Positions 38,327 to 48,013 are shown, counted from the first letter of the stretch. The stretch: 64,000 bases of DNA from Crocinitomicaceae bacterium (GCA_016708105.1 JADJGJ010000001.1:248001-312000), one strand, 5' to 3'. The notes: generated by a model from the letters alone, not told the origin. Numbers and translations: made by a program.

Positions 38327-38892
38327 TCTTCTACTCCTGACATTAATTTGGAATCGGGTTTATTCAATATTTTTTTCAGTTGTTTTTTATCGTACACGCT
38401 ATGTTCAAAATTCTGACCCATCACAATGGCATCTGATGGACAAGCATGAACGCACATATTGCATAAAGTGCACATATCAAAGTGATACACCCACGTGTCT
38501 AATTGTTTTTTCTTTTTACCATCAGGCTGCACTTCCATTTTGGTGACAATTTTTATTGAACCATTTGGACATGCAATTTCACAAGATTGACAACCCGTGC
38601 AACGATGTTCATTTTTATCGTCATGCGGCATGATAACTTCACCTCTGAAGCGCTCATTCATTTTTAATTTTTCACGATTATTCGGGTATTCTTCTGTGAC
38701 AATTTCTTTCGGATGCACAAAATAATAGCCGGTGAGTTTCATTCCTGTAAGGAGTGATTTCACCGAGGTGAATATGGAACCAAAATAATCTTTTAAAAAC
38801 AAAATAGTCTCTTTTAAAAATGCCAGCCGAAAATCGTCATGGCGGTTATCAATAATATATTTATCATGCTGATTGGCAGCAAATATTTCCAT
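38323..38892 (-). CDS. nuoI: NADH-quinone oxidoreductase subunit I (ferredoxin-like)
   Basis: This peripheral subunit holds two [4Fe-4S] clusters (N6a/N6b). The motifs are CTGCQSCEIACPNGSIKI and CTLCNMCVHACPSDAIVMG. The longest frame starts at 38892, giving 189 residues, but the first 25 residues lie inside nuoH (79 bp overlap) and look unlike NuoI. A start around 38802 (TTG) or at the ATG near 38742 is more likely. The later clusters and C-terminus are certain. Reduced ferredoxin may donate electrons close to this subunit, because nuoEFG are absent. Confidence 0.93.
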   Translation of the reverse strand: MEIFAANQHDKYIIDNRHDDFRLAFLKETILFLKDYFGSIFTSVKSLLTGMKLTGYYFVHPKEIVTEEYPNNREKLKMNERFRGEVIMPHDDKNEHRCTGCQSCEIACPNGSIKIVTKMEVQPDGKKKKQLDTWVYHFDMCTLCNMCVHACPSDAIVMGQNFEHSVYDKKQLKKILNKPDSKLMSGVEE

Positions 38893-39908
38893 TCTAAATT
38901 CAATAATTGATCAATGCGCAAGCGTGGAAAAGTCCATCTAAACCACATGATGATGAAAATGATTAAAAATGTTTTTCCAAAAAACCAAATAGATGACGGA
39001 ATGTAATCCATCGCGTGATTAAATCCATCTAATCCTCCAATGTGAAATGGCATCCAACCTCCTAGAAAAATAGTTGCTGCAATCGCTGATACAATAAACA
39101 GGTTGATGTACTCTGACAATAGAAACATGGCGAATTTCATGCCTGAATATTCGGTGTGAAAACCACCGGTTAATTCTTGTTCAGCTTCTGTAAGGTCAAA
39201 CGGCGCACGATTAATTTCTGCTGTTGATGCAATAATAAAAATAACAAATGCAATGAGTACCGGAATATGTCCTTTGAAAATCCACCAACCGTTTGCCTGG
39301 CTTTCTACAATTTCAGAAATCTGCATACTACCCGCAAGCACAACAATTGAAATCAATGACAGCCCAACAGACAATTCATAACTTACAATTTGTGCTCCAC
39401 ATCGCATTGCACCAATGAGTGAATATTTATTGCTGCTTGACCAACCGGCCATTAACACACCAATTACGGCCATAGATGAAATTGAAGACACATAAAGTAA
39501 TCCAATATTTAAATCCCATATCTGAAAATTTTTCGCGAATGCTAAAGGGGCAATAGCAAGTAGGGCAGTAATTACCATGATTGCCGGCGCAAGATTGAAT
39601 AAAAATTTATCTGCCTGATTTGGTGTTAATCCTTCTTTGAATAATAGCTTAATGGTATCTGCAATAATTTGCAAACTTCCTTTGGGGCCAACACGGTTAG
39701 GACCCAAACGAATCTCCATGAAGGCAGCAACTTTTCTTTCCATGTATCCTAAAAAGAAACAGAGCAGTACCAGAAAAACGAGAAGCAGGACACCAGTAAT
39801 GATGAGTTCAGTGACTTGCAAAATAAAATCACTTTCAATAGCCGCATCCAGCCAGTTGTGAAAACGTGCGGCTAGTGCTGAAAAACTATATGAAGGTTCG
39901 TTTTGCAT
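38814..39908 (-). CDS. nuoH: NADH-quinone oxidoreductase subunit H
   Basis: This 364-residue membrane subunit forms the quinone chamber with NuoB and NuoD. Visible signatures are YMERKVAAFMEIRLGPNRVG, then KLLFKEGLTPNQADKFLFNL, then ASTAEINRAPFDLTEAEQEL and HTEYSGMKFAMFLLSEYIN. It follows nuoD by 2 bp. In complete operons nuoEFG separate D and H, and here they do not. Confidence 0.97.
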   Translation of the reverse strand: MQNEPSYSFSALAARFHNWLDAAIESDFILQVTELIITGVLLLVFLVLLCFFLGYMERKVAAFMEIRLGPNRVGPKGSLQIIADTIKLLFKEGLTPNQADKFLFNLAPAIMVITALLAIAPLAFAKNFQIWDLNIGLLYVSSISSMAVIGVLMAGWSSSNKYSLIGAMRCGAQIVSYELSVGLSLISIVVLAGSMQISEIVESQANGWWIFKGHIPVLIAFVIFIIASTAEINRAPFDLTEAEQELTGGFHTEYSGMKFAMFLLSEYINLFIVSAIAATIFLGGWMPFHIGGLDGFNHAMDYIPSSIWFFGKTFLIIFIIMWFRWTFPRLRIDQLLNLEWKYLLPISMINILLITAMTIFGWHF

Positions 39909-39910
39909 GG

Positions 39911-41029
39911 TTATCTGTCAATGTCAGGTATTACTAAATCAACGGTTGCCATTATAGCTACAAGATCTCCGATTTTCGATCCCTGTGCTATTTCAGGAAT
40001 TGCAGAAAGGTTAGACAAATTAGGTGATCTGAATTTGCAACGATAGGGTGTATTACCTCCGTCGCTTACCAGATAAACTCCAAAATCTCCGCGTGCTGTT
40101 TCCACACGCTGGTAAAATTCTCCTTTTGGTAATTTGATCACAGCTTTTGTCTTTGCTTGAAAATCTCCGTCGGGAATATTGTCTATTAGTTGTTCAATAA
40201 TTGAAACTGATTCACGCATTTCTGCTATTCTGACCAGATAACGTCCCCAGCAATCTCCCTCGTGTCGCACTATTTCATTAAACTGCAATTGATCATATCC
40301 TTCATAAGGTACTTTTTTACGCACATCACAACTGATGCCTGATGCACGCGCAGTTGGACCAGAGCAACCATAACTAATTGCATTTTCTGGTGATAGATAT
40401 CCAACTCCTTTTAAGCGTTGCTGAAAAATTACATTCCCGGTGAGCAACTGATCGTATTCATCAAATTTAGATTTGATTTGTTGCATGGCTTCCTTCACTC
40501 GTTTCTGAAAGTCAGGATGAATATCTTGCATGATACCACCCGGAATGATAAAATTTTGGGTGAGCCTTGCACCACAAGTTTGTTCTATAATATCATTGAG
40601 TAATTCTCTTTCTCTGAATGCGTAGAAAAAAGGAGTAACCGCTCCCAGATCAAGTCCAATGGCAGCCCACCAGAGTTGATGAGATGCAAGCCGCGTAAGT
40701 TCAGCCAGTAAAATTCTCACCGCTTTTGCACGTGGGGTTGCTTCAATTTGTATGGCCTTTTCAACAGCTAGCGCACATGCTTCATTATTAATATGTGAGG
40801 ACAAATAATCCATCCGGCTGGTGAGAAAACTGAATTGCCGATAAGAAAGATTTTCACAAATTTTTTCTACTGAACGATGAATATAACCCAAGTTGGGTTC
40901 AATCTTCAGAATGGTTTCTCCATCAAGCCAAATTTTTAAATGCAACACGCCATGCGTTGAGGGGTGCTGTGGCCCCATGTTGATGATAAATTCACCTGAT
41001 TCTGCTATATGGTTTTCTTCAATCAACAT
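39911..41029 (-). CDS. nuoD: NADH-quinone oxidoreductase subunit D
   Basis: This 372-residue peripheral subunit lines the quinone site. Motifs are INMGPQHPSTHGVLHLKIWL (with the quinone-site His), LGYIHRSVEKICENL, TSRMDYLSSHINNEACALAV, and SPNLSNLSAIPEIAQGSKIG near the C-terminus with VDLVIPDIDR ending it. The usual C-terminal end is intact. The start shares its last base with the nuoC stop region (41029). Confidence 0.97.
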   Translation of the reverse strand: MLIEENHIAESGEFIINMGPQHPSTHGVLHLKIWLDGETILKIEPNLGYIHRSVEKICENLSYRQFSFLTSRMDYLSSHINNEACALAVEKAIQIEATPRAKAVRILLAELTRLASHQLWWAAIGLDLGAVTPFFYAFRERELLNDIIEQTCGARLTQNFIIPGGIMQDIHPDFQKRVKEAMQQIKSKFDEYDQLLTGNVIFQQRLKGVGYLSPENAISYGCSGPTARASGISCDVRKKVPYEGYDQLQFNEIVRHEGDCWGRYLVRIAEMRESVSIIEQLIDNIPDGDFQAKTKAVIKLPKGEFYQRVETARGDFGVYLVSDGGNTPYRCKFRSPNLSNLSAIPEIAQGSKIGDLVAIMATVDLVIPDIDR

Positions 41030-41484
41030 TAGAGTTTTATCATGTTGTCATCGGTATAATTTTTTCGCATGGGATAACCTTCCCACGCTTCACCTAAAAA
41101 TATGCGGCGTAAATTTGGATGATTTGTAAATCGTACACCAAACAAATCATACGCTTCATCTTCATGCAATTCTGCCGTTTTCCATAGCGGATACAACGAA
41201 TCAATTTCAGGATTTTCTACATCATTCAGTTTCACTTTTACCAAAATGATGGCATTGTGTTTTGTACTGCTCAGATGATACACCATTTCTAAATATTCTT
41301 TATAATCAACACACGTGATATTATGCAAATAATTCAGGTGAAGAATAGCATCATGCTGGAATAGTTTCATCAAATTAAAAAACAAAGTTTTGTCAGCACG
41401 CACTACCACAAAATCACCTTCAATTGCAGCCGGAACATCCGGAGCAAGGCGAAGAATTTCTGCCATGAGTGATTCATGATTCAT
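41029..41484 (-). CDS. nuoC: NADH-quinone oxidoreductase subunit C
   Basis: This 151-residue hydrophilic subunit is separate from NuoD here, whereas some bacteria have a fused NuoCD. The family motifs VKLNDVENPEIDSLYPLWKT, HEDEAYDLFGVRFTNHPNLR and IFLGEAWEGYPMRKNY are near its C-terminus. It overlaps nuoB by 4 bp. Confidence 0.95.
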   Translation of the reverse strand: MNHESLMAEILRLAPDVPAAIEGDFVVVRADKTLFFNLMKLFQHDAILHLNYLHNITCVDYKEYLEMVYHLSSTKHNAIILVKVKLNDVENPEIDSLYPLWKTAELHEDEAYDLFGVRFTNHPNLRRIFLGEAWEGYPMRKNYTDDNMIKL

Positions 41485-42011
41485 GCTTTATTCTTTTTTT
41501 TAAAATTGGTTTCGTGTTTAATTTTTTCTTGCAGAGAAATCATTCCATGCAACAAAGCTTCAGGTCGTGGAGGGCATCCCGGAATATACACGTCAACCGG
41601 AATGATGTGATCAACCCCTTTCACCACTGAATAAGAATTGTAAAAAAATGGACCACCAGAAACTGCGCAAGCGCCCATGGCAATTACGTATTTTGGATCA
41701 GGTAATTGATCGTAAAGTCTTTTGAGTACCGGTGCCATTTTCATTACAATGGTACCTGATACGATAATTAAATCTGCTTGTCTTGGTGATGCGCGCGCTA
41801 CTTCAAAACCAAATCTTGACCAATCATATTTGGCATCTGCGGCAGACATCATTTCAATAGCGCAACAACTGGTGCCAAAAATTAAGGGCCACAATGAATT
41901 TGAACGAGCCCAATTGATGGCGTCATCTAATTTGGTAACAACAAATCCGCCTTGCTCATTTTTTTCAGCAAGACCCGGAAAAACTGTTTTGTTATTTTCA
42001 TCTATACCCAT
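41481..42011 (-). CDS. nuoB: NADH-quinone oxidoreductase subunit B
   Basis: This 176-residue subunit binds the N2 [4Fe-4S] cluster, the last in the chain to quinone. Ligands are the adjacent Cys in FGTSCCAIEMMSAADA, the Cys in AMGACAVSGGPF and the Cys in YIPGCPPRPEALLHG. The start lies inside the nuoA end (10 bp overlap). An N-terminal extension of about 25 residues precedes the fold. Confidence 0.96.
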   Translation of the reverse strand: MGIDENNKTVFPGLAEKNEQGGFVVTKLDDAINWARSNSLWPLIFGTSCCAIEMMSAADAKYDWSRFGFEVARASPRQADLIIVSGTIVMKMAPVLKRLYDQLPDPKYVIAMGACAVSGGPFFYNSYSVVKGVDHIIPVDVYIPGCPPRPEALLHGMISLQEKIKHETNFKKKNKA

Positions 42012-42418
42012 TTCAGCGCCCCCTTTCTCCAGGCATATAAAAAGCCCATGAACAAAATGAACATGAATACGAGAATTTCAATGAAAGCAGGTAAACCAAC
42101 TTCACGCACAACAACTGCCCACGGGTACATAAATACCAACTCAACATCAAACACCAAAAAAATCAGTGCAAACAAATAATATCCTACGTTGAATTGAATG
42201 AATGACGTTCCAACGGTTGGTATACCGCACTCATAAGGCAAACCTTTAGTTGCATTAAATGATGAGCGAGCTAAGGCTTTGGATAATAGAATACCACCAC
42301 CGGCAAACAAGATGCCGCAAATCAGTAAAAGTATTAGTGAGACAGAACCCATATAAATACCTGATATCAGTGACCAAATATATCCGTAATCACAGAGTTG
42401 AATTATGACATATATCAT
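42002..42418 (-). CDS. nuoA: NADH-quinone oxidoreductase subunit A
   Basis: This 138-residue membrane subunit with three helices is the first gene of the nuo operon. Motifs are GLPYECGIPTVG and FALIFLVFDVELVFMYPWAV. The open frame starts at 42418, but an ATG at 42352 (MGSVSLILLLICGILFAGG) gives the usual NuoA N-terminus and may be the true start. The 57-bp gap to the divergent ferredoxin gene must hold promoters for both directions. Confidence 0.93.
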   Translation of the reverse strand: MIYVIIQLCDYGYIWSLISGIYMGSVSLILLLICGILFAGGGILLSKALARSSFNATKGLPYECGIPTVGTSFIQFNVGYYLFALIFLVFDVELVFMYPWAVVVREVGLPAFIEILVFMFILFMGFLYAWRKGALKWV

Positions 42419-42475
42419 TTTAGATATGATGAATTACCTGTTCCTTTACAGCACGAAATTCTTAGATAAAGACGT

Positions 42476-42823
42476 ATGGCTATCAGGATTACAGACGATT
42501 GCATCAATTGTGGGGCTTGTGAACCCGAATGTCCTAATGGGGCAATTTATGAAGGCGGAACAAGCTGGATGATGTCAGACAAAACTTCTCTTAGTGGAAA
42601 TGTAGTCACCAAAAGTGGATTAACTTTAGATGCAGATACTGAACAAGAGGCTGTGTCTTCAGACTTCTATTACATCGTTCCGGATAAATGTACTGAGTGT
42701 ATTGGTTTTCATGATGAACCTCAATGCGCATCGGTTTGTCCGGTTGATTGTTGCCAGCCTGATGCAGAACGTGCAGAATCAAAAGACGAGTTGCTCGCGA
42801 AAAAGCAAATGTTACATTCTTAA
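42476..42823 (+). CDS. 2[4Fe-4S] ferredoxin
   Basis: This 115-residue cytoplasmic electron carrier has two cluster motifs: CINCGACEPECP near residue 9, and a second with unusual spacing, CTECIGFHDEPQCASVCPVD near residue 73. This insert is characteristic of the Alvin/YfhL-type ferredoxins. It is divergent from nuoA and lies 6 bp upstream of korA, so it is likely the electron acceptor of KorAB and the donor for the NuoEFG-less complex I. Confidence 0.92.
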   Translation: MAIRITDDCINCGACEPECPNGAIYEGGTSWMMSDKTSLSGNVVTKSGLTLDADTEQEAVSSDFYYIVPDKCTECIGFHDEPQCASVCPVDCCQPDAERAESKDELLAKKQMLHS

Positions 42824-42829
42824 TCATCA

Positions 42830-44707
42830 TTGAACATGAGTACAGAAACCAGTTCACCATTACAAAAAAAAGTTATTGAGTCAGAAAGCGCCGTTGTGCG
42901 TTTTGCAGGTGACTCAGGAGACGGAATGCAGTTAACAGGTATGCAGTTTACTGACACTGCTGCATTATTAGGGAATGACCTGAGTACTTTCCCTGATTAT
43001 CCTGCTGAGATACGTGCCCCAATAGGCACCATTGCCGGTGTATCCGGATTTCAGGTGCATTTTGGAAGTAAAGAAATTTTTACCCCGGGTGATAACTATG
43101 ACGTGCTAGTTGCTATGAACGCAGCTGCATTAAAAGTTGATTTACCACGCTTGAAAAAAGGAGGCGTTATCATTGCAAACATTGCCGGCTTTGATAAAAA
43201 AAATCTCAATCTTGCTAAATATCCTGAAGGTGCAAGTCCGCTTGATGATAGCTCACTGGATGAATATACCGTGCACAAAGTTGACGTTACCAAACACACC
43301 AAAGATTGCCTTGCTGCATCAGGTTTGGGAATGAAAGAAATTGAGCGTTCAAAAAACATGTTTGTATTAGGACTGCTTTTCTGGATGTTTGATAAATCAC
43401 CGGATTCTACCATTGCATTCATCAAAGAAAAATTTGGAAAAAAACCTGAAATCGCCGATGCAAATATTAAAACATTGCAAGCCGGTTGGGATTATGGTGA
43501 TAATACAGAAATTTTTAATACCCGTTATGTTGTCAATGCGGCTAAATTGCCTTCAGGTACTTATCGCTCAATTACCGGTAATCACGCAACAGCCATTGGT
43601 TTGATTGCAGCTGCAGAAAAATCAGGATTACCATTATTTCTTGGTTCATATCCTATTACGCCTGCAACAGATATTCTACATGAGTTGGCAAAATATAAAA
43701 CCAATGCGGTAAAAACTTTTCAGGCTGAAGATGAAATTGCCGGAATTTGTTCTGCCATTGGTGCTGCTTATGTTGGAAATCTTGCAGTGACCACAACATC
43801 AGGGCCGGGAATGGCATTGAAAACTGAAGCAGCTGGTTTATCTACCATGCTTGAAATTCCGCTCGTGATTGTGAATGTGCAACGCGGTGGACCATCAACA
43901 GGATTACCAACAAAAACTGAGCAAGCTGACTTATTGATGGCCATGTATGGTCGTCACGGTGAAGCGCCTGTTGCAGTGATTGCAGCCTCATCTCCATCTG
44001 ATTGTTTCAGTATGGCATTTGAAGCGTGCCGCATTGCAGTTGAACACATGACACCTGTAATTCTGCTTACTGATGGATACATTGCGAATGGTTCAGAACC
44101 ATGGTTGTTTCCAAAAGCTGCAGATCTGAAAGATATCAAAGTAAATTTTCTAGATAAACCAAATGGAGCTGAAGGAACATTATTACCATACAAACGTGAC
44201 GAAAAATTAGCACGCCCATGGATTGTTCCAGGTACTAAAGGATTAGAGCACCGCATTGGCGGATTGGAAAAACAGCATGAAACCGGTAACGTTTCTCATG
44301 ATCCAATGAACCACGAAAAAATGGTTGCAATCCGCGCTGAGAAAATTCAGAAAATTGCAGATACTCTTCCATTGGCAAAAGCAGAAAGTGGAAAAGATAA
44401 AGGCAAATTATTAGTTCTTGGATGGGGATCAACTTATGGCGCAATTAAAACGGCAGCCCGTGAATGTATTAGTGAAGGGTATGATGTTTCACACGTTCAT
44501 TTGCGTCACTTGAATCCATTTCCAAAAAACTTGGAAGAGGTGTTGAAGAGCTATGATAAAGTGCTTATCCCTGAAATGAACTGTGGTCAGTTATTGCAAT
44601 TAATCAGAGGAAAATTTTTGATTCCTGCAATTGGATTATCAAAAGTACAGGGCTTGCCATTCACCACTACAGAGCTAAAAGAAAAAATTGTTGAATTGTT
44701 AAAATAA
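42830..44707 (+). CDS. korA: 2-oxoglutarate (2-oxoacid):ferredoxin oxidoreductase, fused gamma-alpha subunit
   Basis: This 625-residue protein joins a gamma domain (about residues 15-190; VVRFAGDSGDGMQLTGMQFT, FPDYPAEIRAPIGTIAGVSG) with an alpha/pyrimidine domain (ITGNHATAIGLIAAAEKSGL, FLGSYPITPATDILHELAKY, FQAEDEIAGICSAIGAAYVG, TTTSGPGMALKTEAAGLSTM). It converts 2-oxoglutarate and CoA to succinyl-CoA and CO2 while reducing ferredoxin, with the korB partner. It lies between the ferredoxin gene and korB. Substrate preference cannot be read with certainty. Confidence 0.93.
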   Translation: MNMSTETSSPLQKKVIESESAVVRFAGDSGDGMQLTGMQFTDTAALLGNDLSTFPDYPAEIRAPIGTIAGVSGFQVHFGSKEIFTPGDNYDVLVAMNAAALKVDLPRLKKGGVIIANIAGFDKKNLNLAKYPEGASPLDDSSLDEYTVHKVDVTKHTKDCLAASGLGMKEIERSKNMFVLGLLFWMFDKSPDSTIAFIKEKFGKKPEIADANIKTLQAGWDYGDNTEIFNTRYVVNAAKLPSGTYRSITGNHATAIGLIAAAEKSGLPLFLGSYPITPATDILHELAKYKTNAVKTFQAEDEIAGICSAIGAAYVGNLAVTTTSGPGMALKTEAAGLSTMLEIPLVIVNVQRGGPSTGLPTKTEQADLLMAMYGRHGEAPVAVIAASSPSDCFSMAFEACRIAVEHMTPVILLTDGYIANGSEPWLFPKAADLKDIKVNFLDKPNGAEGTLLPYKRDEKLARPWIVPGTKGLEHRIGGLEKQHETGNVSHDPMNHEKMVAIRAEKIQKIADTLPLAKAESGKDKGKLLVLGWGSTYGAIKTAARECISEGYDVSHVHLRHLNPFPKNLEEVLKSYDKVLIPEMNCGQLLQLIRGKFLIPAIGLSKVQGLPFTTTELKEKIVELLK

Positions 44708-44713
44708 ACGAAG

Positions 44714-45748
44714 ATGGACACAACAGTAACAGAAAATAAACTGACGGCAAAAGATTACTCATCAAGCCAAGAAGTAAAATGGTGTCCGGGTTGCGGAGAT
44801 TATTCTATTCTCAAACAAGTGCAAACCGTTTTCCCTGATTTGGGAGTGCCAAAAGAAAAATTTGTTTTTATTTCCGGTATCGGATGTTCATCACGTTTTA
44901 CCTACTACATGGATACGTTTGGAATGCACAGTATTCACGGTCGTGCTGCAGCTATTGCATCCGGTGTGAAAGCGGCAAATCCTGATTTGAGTGTTTGGGT
45001 TATTTCTGGTGATGGTGATGCTTTTTCAATTGGAGGTAATCACTTCATTCACGCCATGCGGAAAAATTTCAACCTGAATTATCTGGTATTCAATAATCAG
45101 ATTTACAGTTTGACTAAAGGACAATATTCTCCAACATCTGAACGCGGTAAAGTAACAAAAACATCGCCGTTAGGAAGTGTTGAGGAACCATTCAATCCAT
45201 CAGAATTGGCATTGGGTGCAAACGCTTCTTTTGTTGCACGTTCATTAGATCGTGATCCAAAACACATGCAGGCAGTTTTAAAACGCGCACATGCATTTAA
45301 AGGAACATCATTTGTTGAGGTATATCAAAATTGCCCTGTATTTAATGATGAAGCGTTTTTTGCTTTTTCAGAAAAAGACACAAAAAAAGAACAGGCAATT
45401 TATCTTGAACATGGCAAGCCGCTCATTTTTGGAAACAATGATGAAAAAGGAATCATGTTGGATGGTTTGATGCCGCGCATTGTTGACATCAAAGCAAACA
45501 ATATTCCTCATGATCATTTATGGATACATGATGAGCAAGATAAAACAAAAGCCAATTTGATTTCACGTTTTTTCAATAATGAATTTGATGGGGTGGTATT
45601 CCCTCGTCCATTTGGTGTGATTTACGCAAAAGAGCGCCCGGTCTATGAAGAAGGCATGACACATCAAATTGAACAAGCACAAAAATTAAAAGGAAAACAA
45701 TCATTAGACTCTATTCTTTCAGGTGACAAAACTTGGGAGATTAAATAA
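44714..45748 (+). CDS. korB: 2-oxoglutarate (2-oxoacid):ferredoxin oxidoreductase, beta subunit
   Basis: This 344-residue subunit binds thiamine diphosphate. KWCPGCGDYSILKQVQTVFP, FISGIGCSSRFTYYMDTFG, GRAAAIASGVKAANPDLSVW and VISGDGDAFSIGGNHFIHAM are family signatures, with the GDGDAFSIGGNH stretch in the cofactor-binding region. It lies 6 bp after korA, and a terminator follows 22 bp after the stop. Confidence 0.94.
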   Translation: MDTTVTENKLTAKDYSSSQEVKWCPGCGDYSILKQVQTVFPDLGVPKEKFVFISGIGCSSRFTYYMDTFGMHSIHGRAAAIASGVKAANPDLSVWVISGDGDAFSIGGNHFIHAMRKNFNLNYLVFNNQIYSLTKGQYSPTSERGKVTKTSPLGSVEEPFNPSELALGANASFVARSLDRDPKHMQAVLKRAHAFKGTSFVEVYQNCPVFNDEAFFAFSEKDTKKEQAIYLEHGKPLIFGNNDEKGIMLDGLMPRIVDIKANNIPHDHLWIHDEQDKTKANLISRFFNNEFDGVVFPRPFGVIYAKERPVYEEGMTHQIEQAQKLKGKQSLDSILSGDKTWEIK

Positions 45749-45770
45749 ATTATTCCTGATAAACACAAAA

Positions 45771-45803
45771 AACCCGGATGAATTTTGTCCGGGTTTTTTT
45801 TTG
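45771..45803 (+). terminator. Terminator after korB, probably bidirectional
   Basis: AACCCGGA/TCCGGGTT stem (45771-45778 with 45788-45795) followed by nine T on the plus strand and preceded by an A run, so it can also serve the minus strand. It separates korB from hutU. Confidence 0.88.
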
Positions 45804-45890
45804 AGGTGACTTAGAGTATATTCTTTTAATACAAATGATCCAAAGAATATATTGGTAAAAACTATGACGATTTGTTTTGTCAGAATTTCA

Positions 45891-47894
45891 TCAAACCAAT
45901 CCCTCCAAAATCTGATCACTCACCAAATTGGGTAAGGTGACTTTGAGTAGTGGAGTGCGTTGCATTTCACGTTGGATGGCAAAAATTGCACCTTCGTTTC
46001 GTGCCCAGCTGCGGCGCGCTATTCCGTTGTTGACATCCCAATGGAGCATCATGTTGAGGCGGCGGTCAGAATCTGCTGAGCCGTCAAGCAACATACCGAA
46101 ACCACCATTAATTACCTCACCCCATCCAACGCCACCACCGTTGTGAATGGAGATCCATGTAGCACCACGGAAGCCGTCTCCAATGACATTGTGAATGGCC
46201 ATGTCGGCGGTAAATTTTGATCCGTCGTAAATATTGGAGGTTTCTCTGAATGGTGAATCAGTGCCAGAAACATCATGATGATCACGCCCCAAAACAACGG
46301 GACCAATTTTTCCGTCTTTGATTGCTTTGTTGAATGCAGATGCTATTTTTATTCTTCCCTCAGCATCGGCATATAAGATGCGGGCTTGTGAACCAACTAC
46401 CAATTTATTTTCCTGCGCTCCTTTTATCCACTGAATATTATCAGCCATTTGTTGCTGAATTTCTGCCGGAGAATTTTTTCTTATTTCTTCCAACACTTCA
46501 CAGGCAATGTTATCGGTTGTTTTTAAATCCTCTGGTTTACCTGATGTACAAACCCATCTGAAAGGTCCGAAACCATAGTCAAAACACATAGGACCCATGA
46601 TATCTTGGACATAACTTGGATACTTGAAATCAATTCCGTTTGCCGCCATGACATCTGCACCTGCACGACTTGCTTCAAGCAGAAAAGCATTTCCATAATC
46701 AAAAAAGTACGTTCCTTTTGCAGTATGTTTATTGATTGCGTCAGCGTGTTTTCTTAATGTATGTTGAACTTGTTTTTTAAATTCCTCCGGATTGTTTGCC
46801 ATCAATGCGTTGGCTTCATCAAATGAAATACCTACCGGATAATAACCACCTGCCCATGGATTATGTAACGAAGTTTGATCAGAACCCAAATCAACATAAA
46901 TATTTTCTGCATCAAATTTTTCCCATACGTCAACCACGTTTCCTTGGTAGGCAATGGATACAATTTCATTTTCTGCTTTTGCTTTTTTTACTCTTTCGCA
47001 AAGCGCATCCAAATCAGAAATTACTTCATCAACCCATCCTTGCGAATGTCTGGTATGCGTAGCTTTTGGGTTTACCTCGGCAGTGACTGAAATTACACCG
47101 GCAATATTTCCTGCTTTAGGTTGGGCTCCACTCATGCCACCTAAGCCGGATGTCAGGAATAATTTTCTCTTCCCATCTTGTGCATTTTTTAATTTGCGAC
47201 ATCCATTCAAAACAGTGATGGTGGTGCCGTGAACTATACCTTGCGGACCAATGTACATGTATGATCCGGCAGTCATTTGTCCATATTGACTCACACCTAA
47301 TGCATTGAATTTTTCCCAATCATCTTGTTTTGAATAATTAGGAATTACCATACCGTTGGTTACAACAACACGCGGTGCATCTTTGTGTGAAGGGAATAAT
47401 CCAAGTGGATGCCCGCTGTACATTACCAGAGTTTGTTCATCTGTCATGTTGGCAAGGTATTGCATGGTTAACCGGTATTGTGCCCAATTCTGGAACACGG
47501 CTCCATTACCGCCATACGTGATTAGCTCATGCGGATGTTGCGCAACGGCATAATCCAAATTGTTTTGAATCATAACCATGATAGCACGCGCCTGTTCACA
47601 CTTGCCCGGATATTCAGAAATAGGACGAGCATACATCTTATAATCCGGACGATACCGGTACATATAAATACGACCGTATTTTTTTAATTCATCTGCAAAT
47701 TCCTTTGCCAATTCAGCATGCTGTTCTGCCGGAAAATACCGCAGTGCATTTTTGAGTGCTAATTTTTTTTCTTCCTTTGAAAGAATGTCTTTCCTTTTTG
47801 GTGCATGATTAATTGATGCATCATATTCTTTTTGTGACGGAATATTTTTTGGAATTCCGTTCAGTATATCTTGTTTAAATTCTTCTGCGTTCAT
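45891..47894 (-). CDS. hutU: Urocanate hydratase
   Basis: This 667-residue cytoplasmic enzyme converts urocanate to imidazolonepropionate in histidine breakdown. The NAD-binding region contains GLGGMSGAQPKAGNIAG, and the catalytic Cys lies in CFDYGFGPFRWVCTSGKPE. Long family motifs such as LITYGGNGAVFQNWAQYRLT and LVMYSGHPLGLFPSH are present. It is longer than the roughly 560-residue enterobacterial form and matches the long subfamily. No other hut gene is adjacent. A TATCTTTG box lies 18 bp before the start. Confidence 0.96.
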   Translation of the reverse strand: MNAEEFKQDILNGIPKNIPSQKEYDASINHAPKRKDILSKEEKKLALKNALRYFPAEQHAELAKEFADELKKYGRIYMYRYRPDYKMYARPISEYPGKCEQARAIMVMIQNNLDYAVAQHPHELITYGGNGAVFQNWAQYRLTMQYLANMTDEQTLVMYSGHPLGLFPSHKDAPRVVVTNGMVIPNYSKQDDWEKFNALGVSQYGQMTAGSYMYIGPQGIVHGTTITVLNGCRKLKNAQDGKRKLFLTSGLGGMSGAQPKAGNIAGVISVTAEVNPKATHTRHSQGWVDEVISDLDALCERVKKAKAENEIVSIAYQGNVVDVWEKFDAENIYVDLGSDQTSLHNPWAGGYYPVGISFDEANALMANNPEEFKKQVQHTLRKHADAINKHTAKGTYFFDYGNAFLLEASRAGADVMAANGIDFKYPSYVQDIMGPMCFDYGFGPFRWVCTSGKPEDLKTTDNIACEVLEEIRKNSPAEIQQQMADNIQWIKGAQENKLVVGSQARILYADAEGRIKIASAFNKAIKDGKIGPVVLGRDHHDVSGTDSPFRETSNIYDGSKFTADMAIHNVIGDGFRGATWISIHNGGGVGWGEVINGGFGMLLDGSADSDRRLNMMLHWDVNNGIARRSWARNEGAIFAIQREMQRTPLLKVTLPNLVSDQILEGLV

Positions 47895-47912
47895 AACCTT
47901 TTCTATGCCTAC

Positions 47913-47920
47913 AAAGATAG
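47913..47920 (-). promoter_or_regulatory. Candidate -7 box for hutU (TATCTTTG)
   Basis: TATCTTTG on the minus strand matches TAnnTTTG and lies 18 bp before the ATG at 47894. The nearest TTG upstream is about 25 nt away, a wide spacing. Confidence 0.45.
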
Positions 47921-48013
47921 ATGTTTTAGAAGAATAGGGTAGAACAAGATTGGGCAGACTGAATTAGTAAGAAGAAAAAAATGATGGTATTGTTTTCAAA
48001 ATACATCGCTGAT

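Noticed and set aside
38803..38892. Upstream extension of nuoI inside nuoH
   Set aside because: It overlaps nuoH by 79 bp and the sequence has no NuoI character. A start near 38802 or 38742 is more likely.
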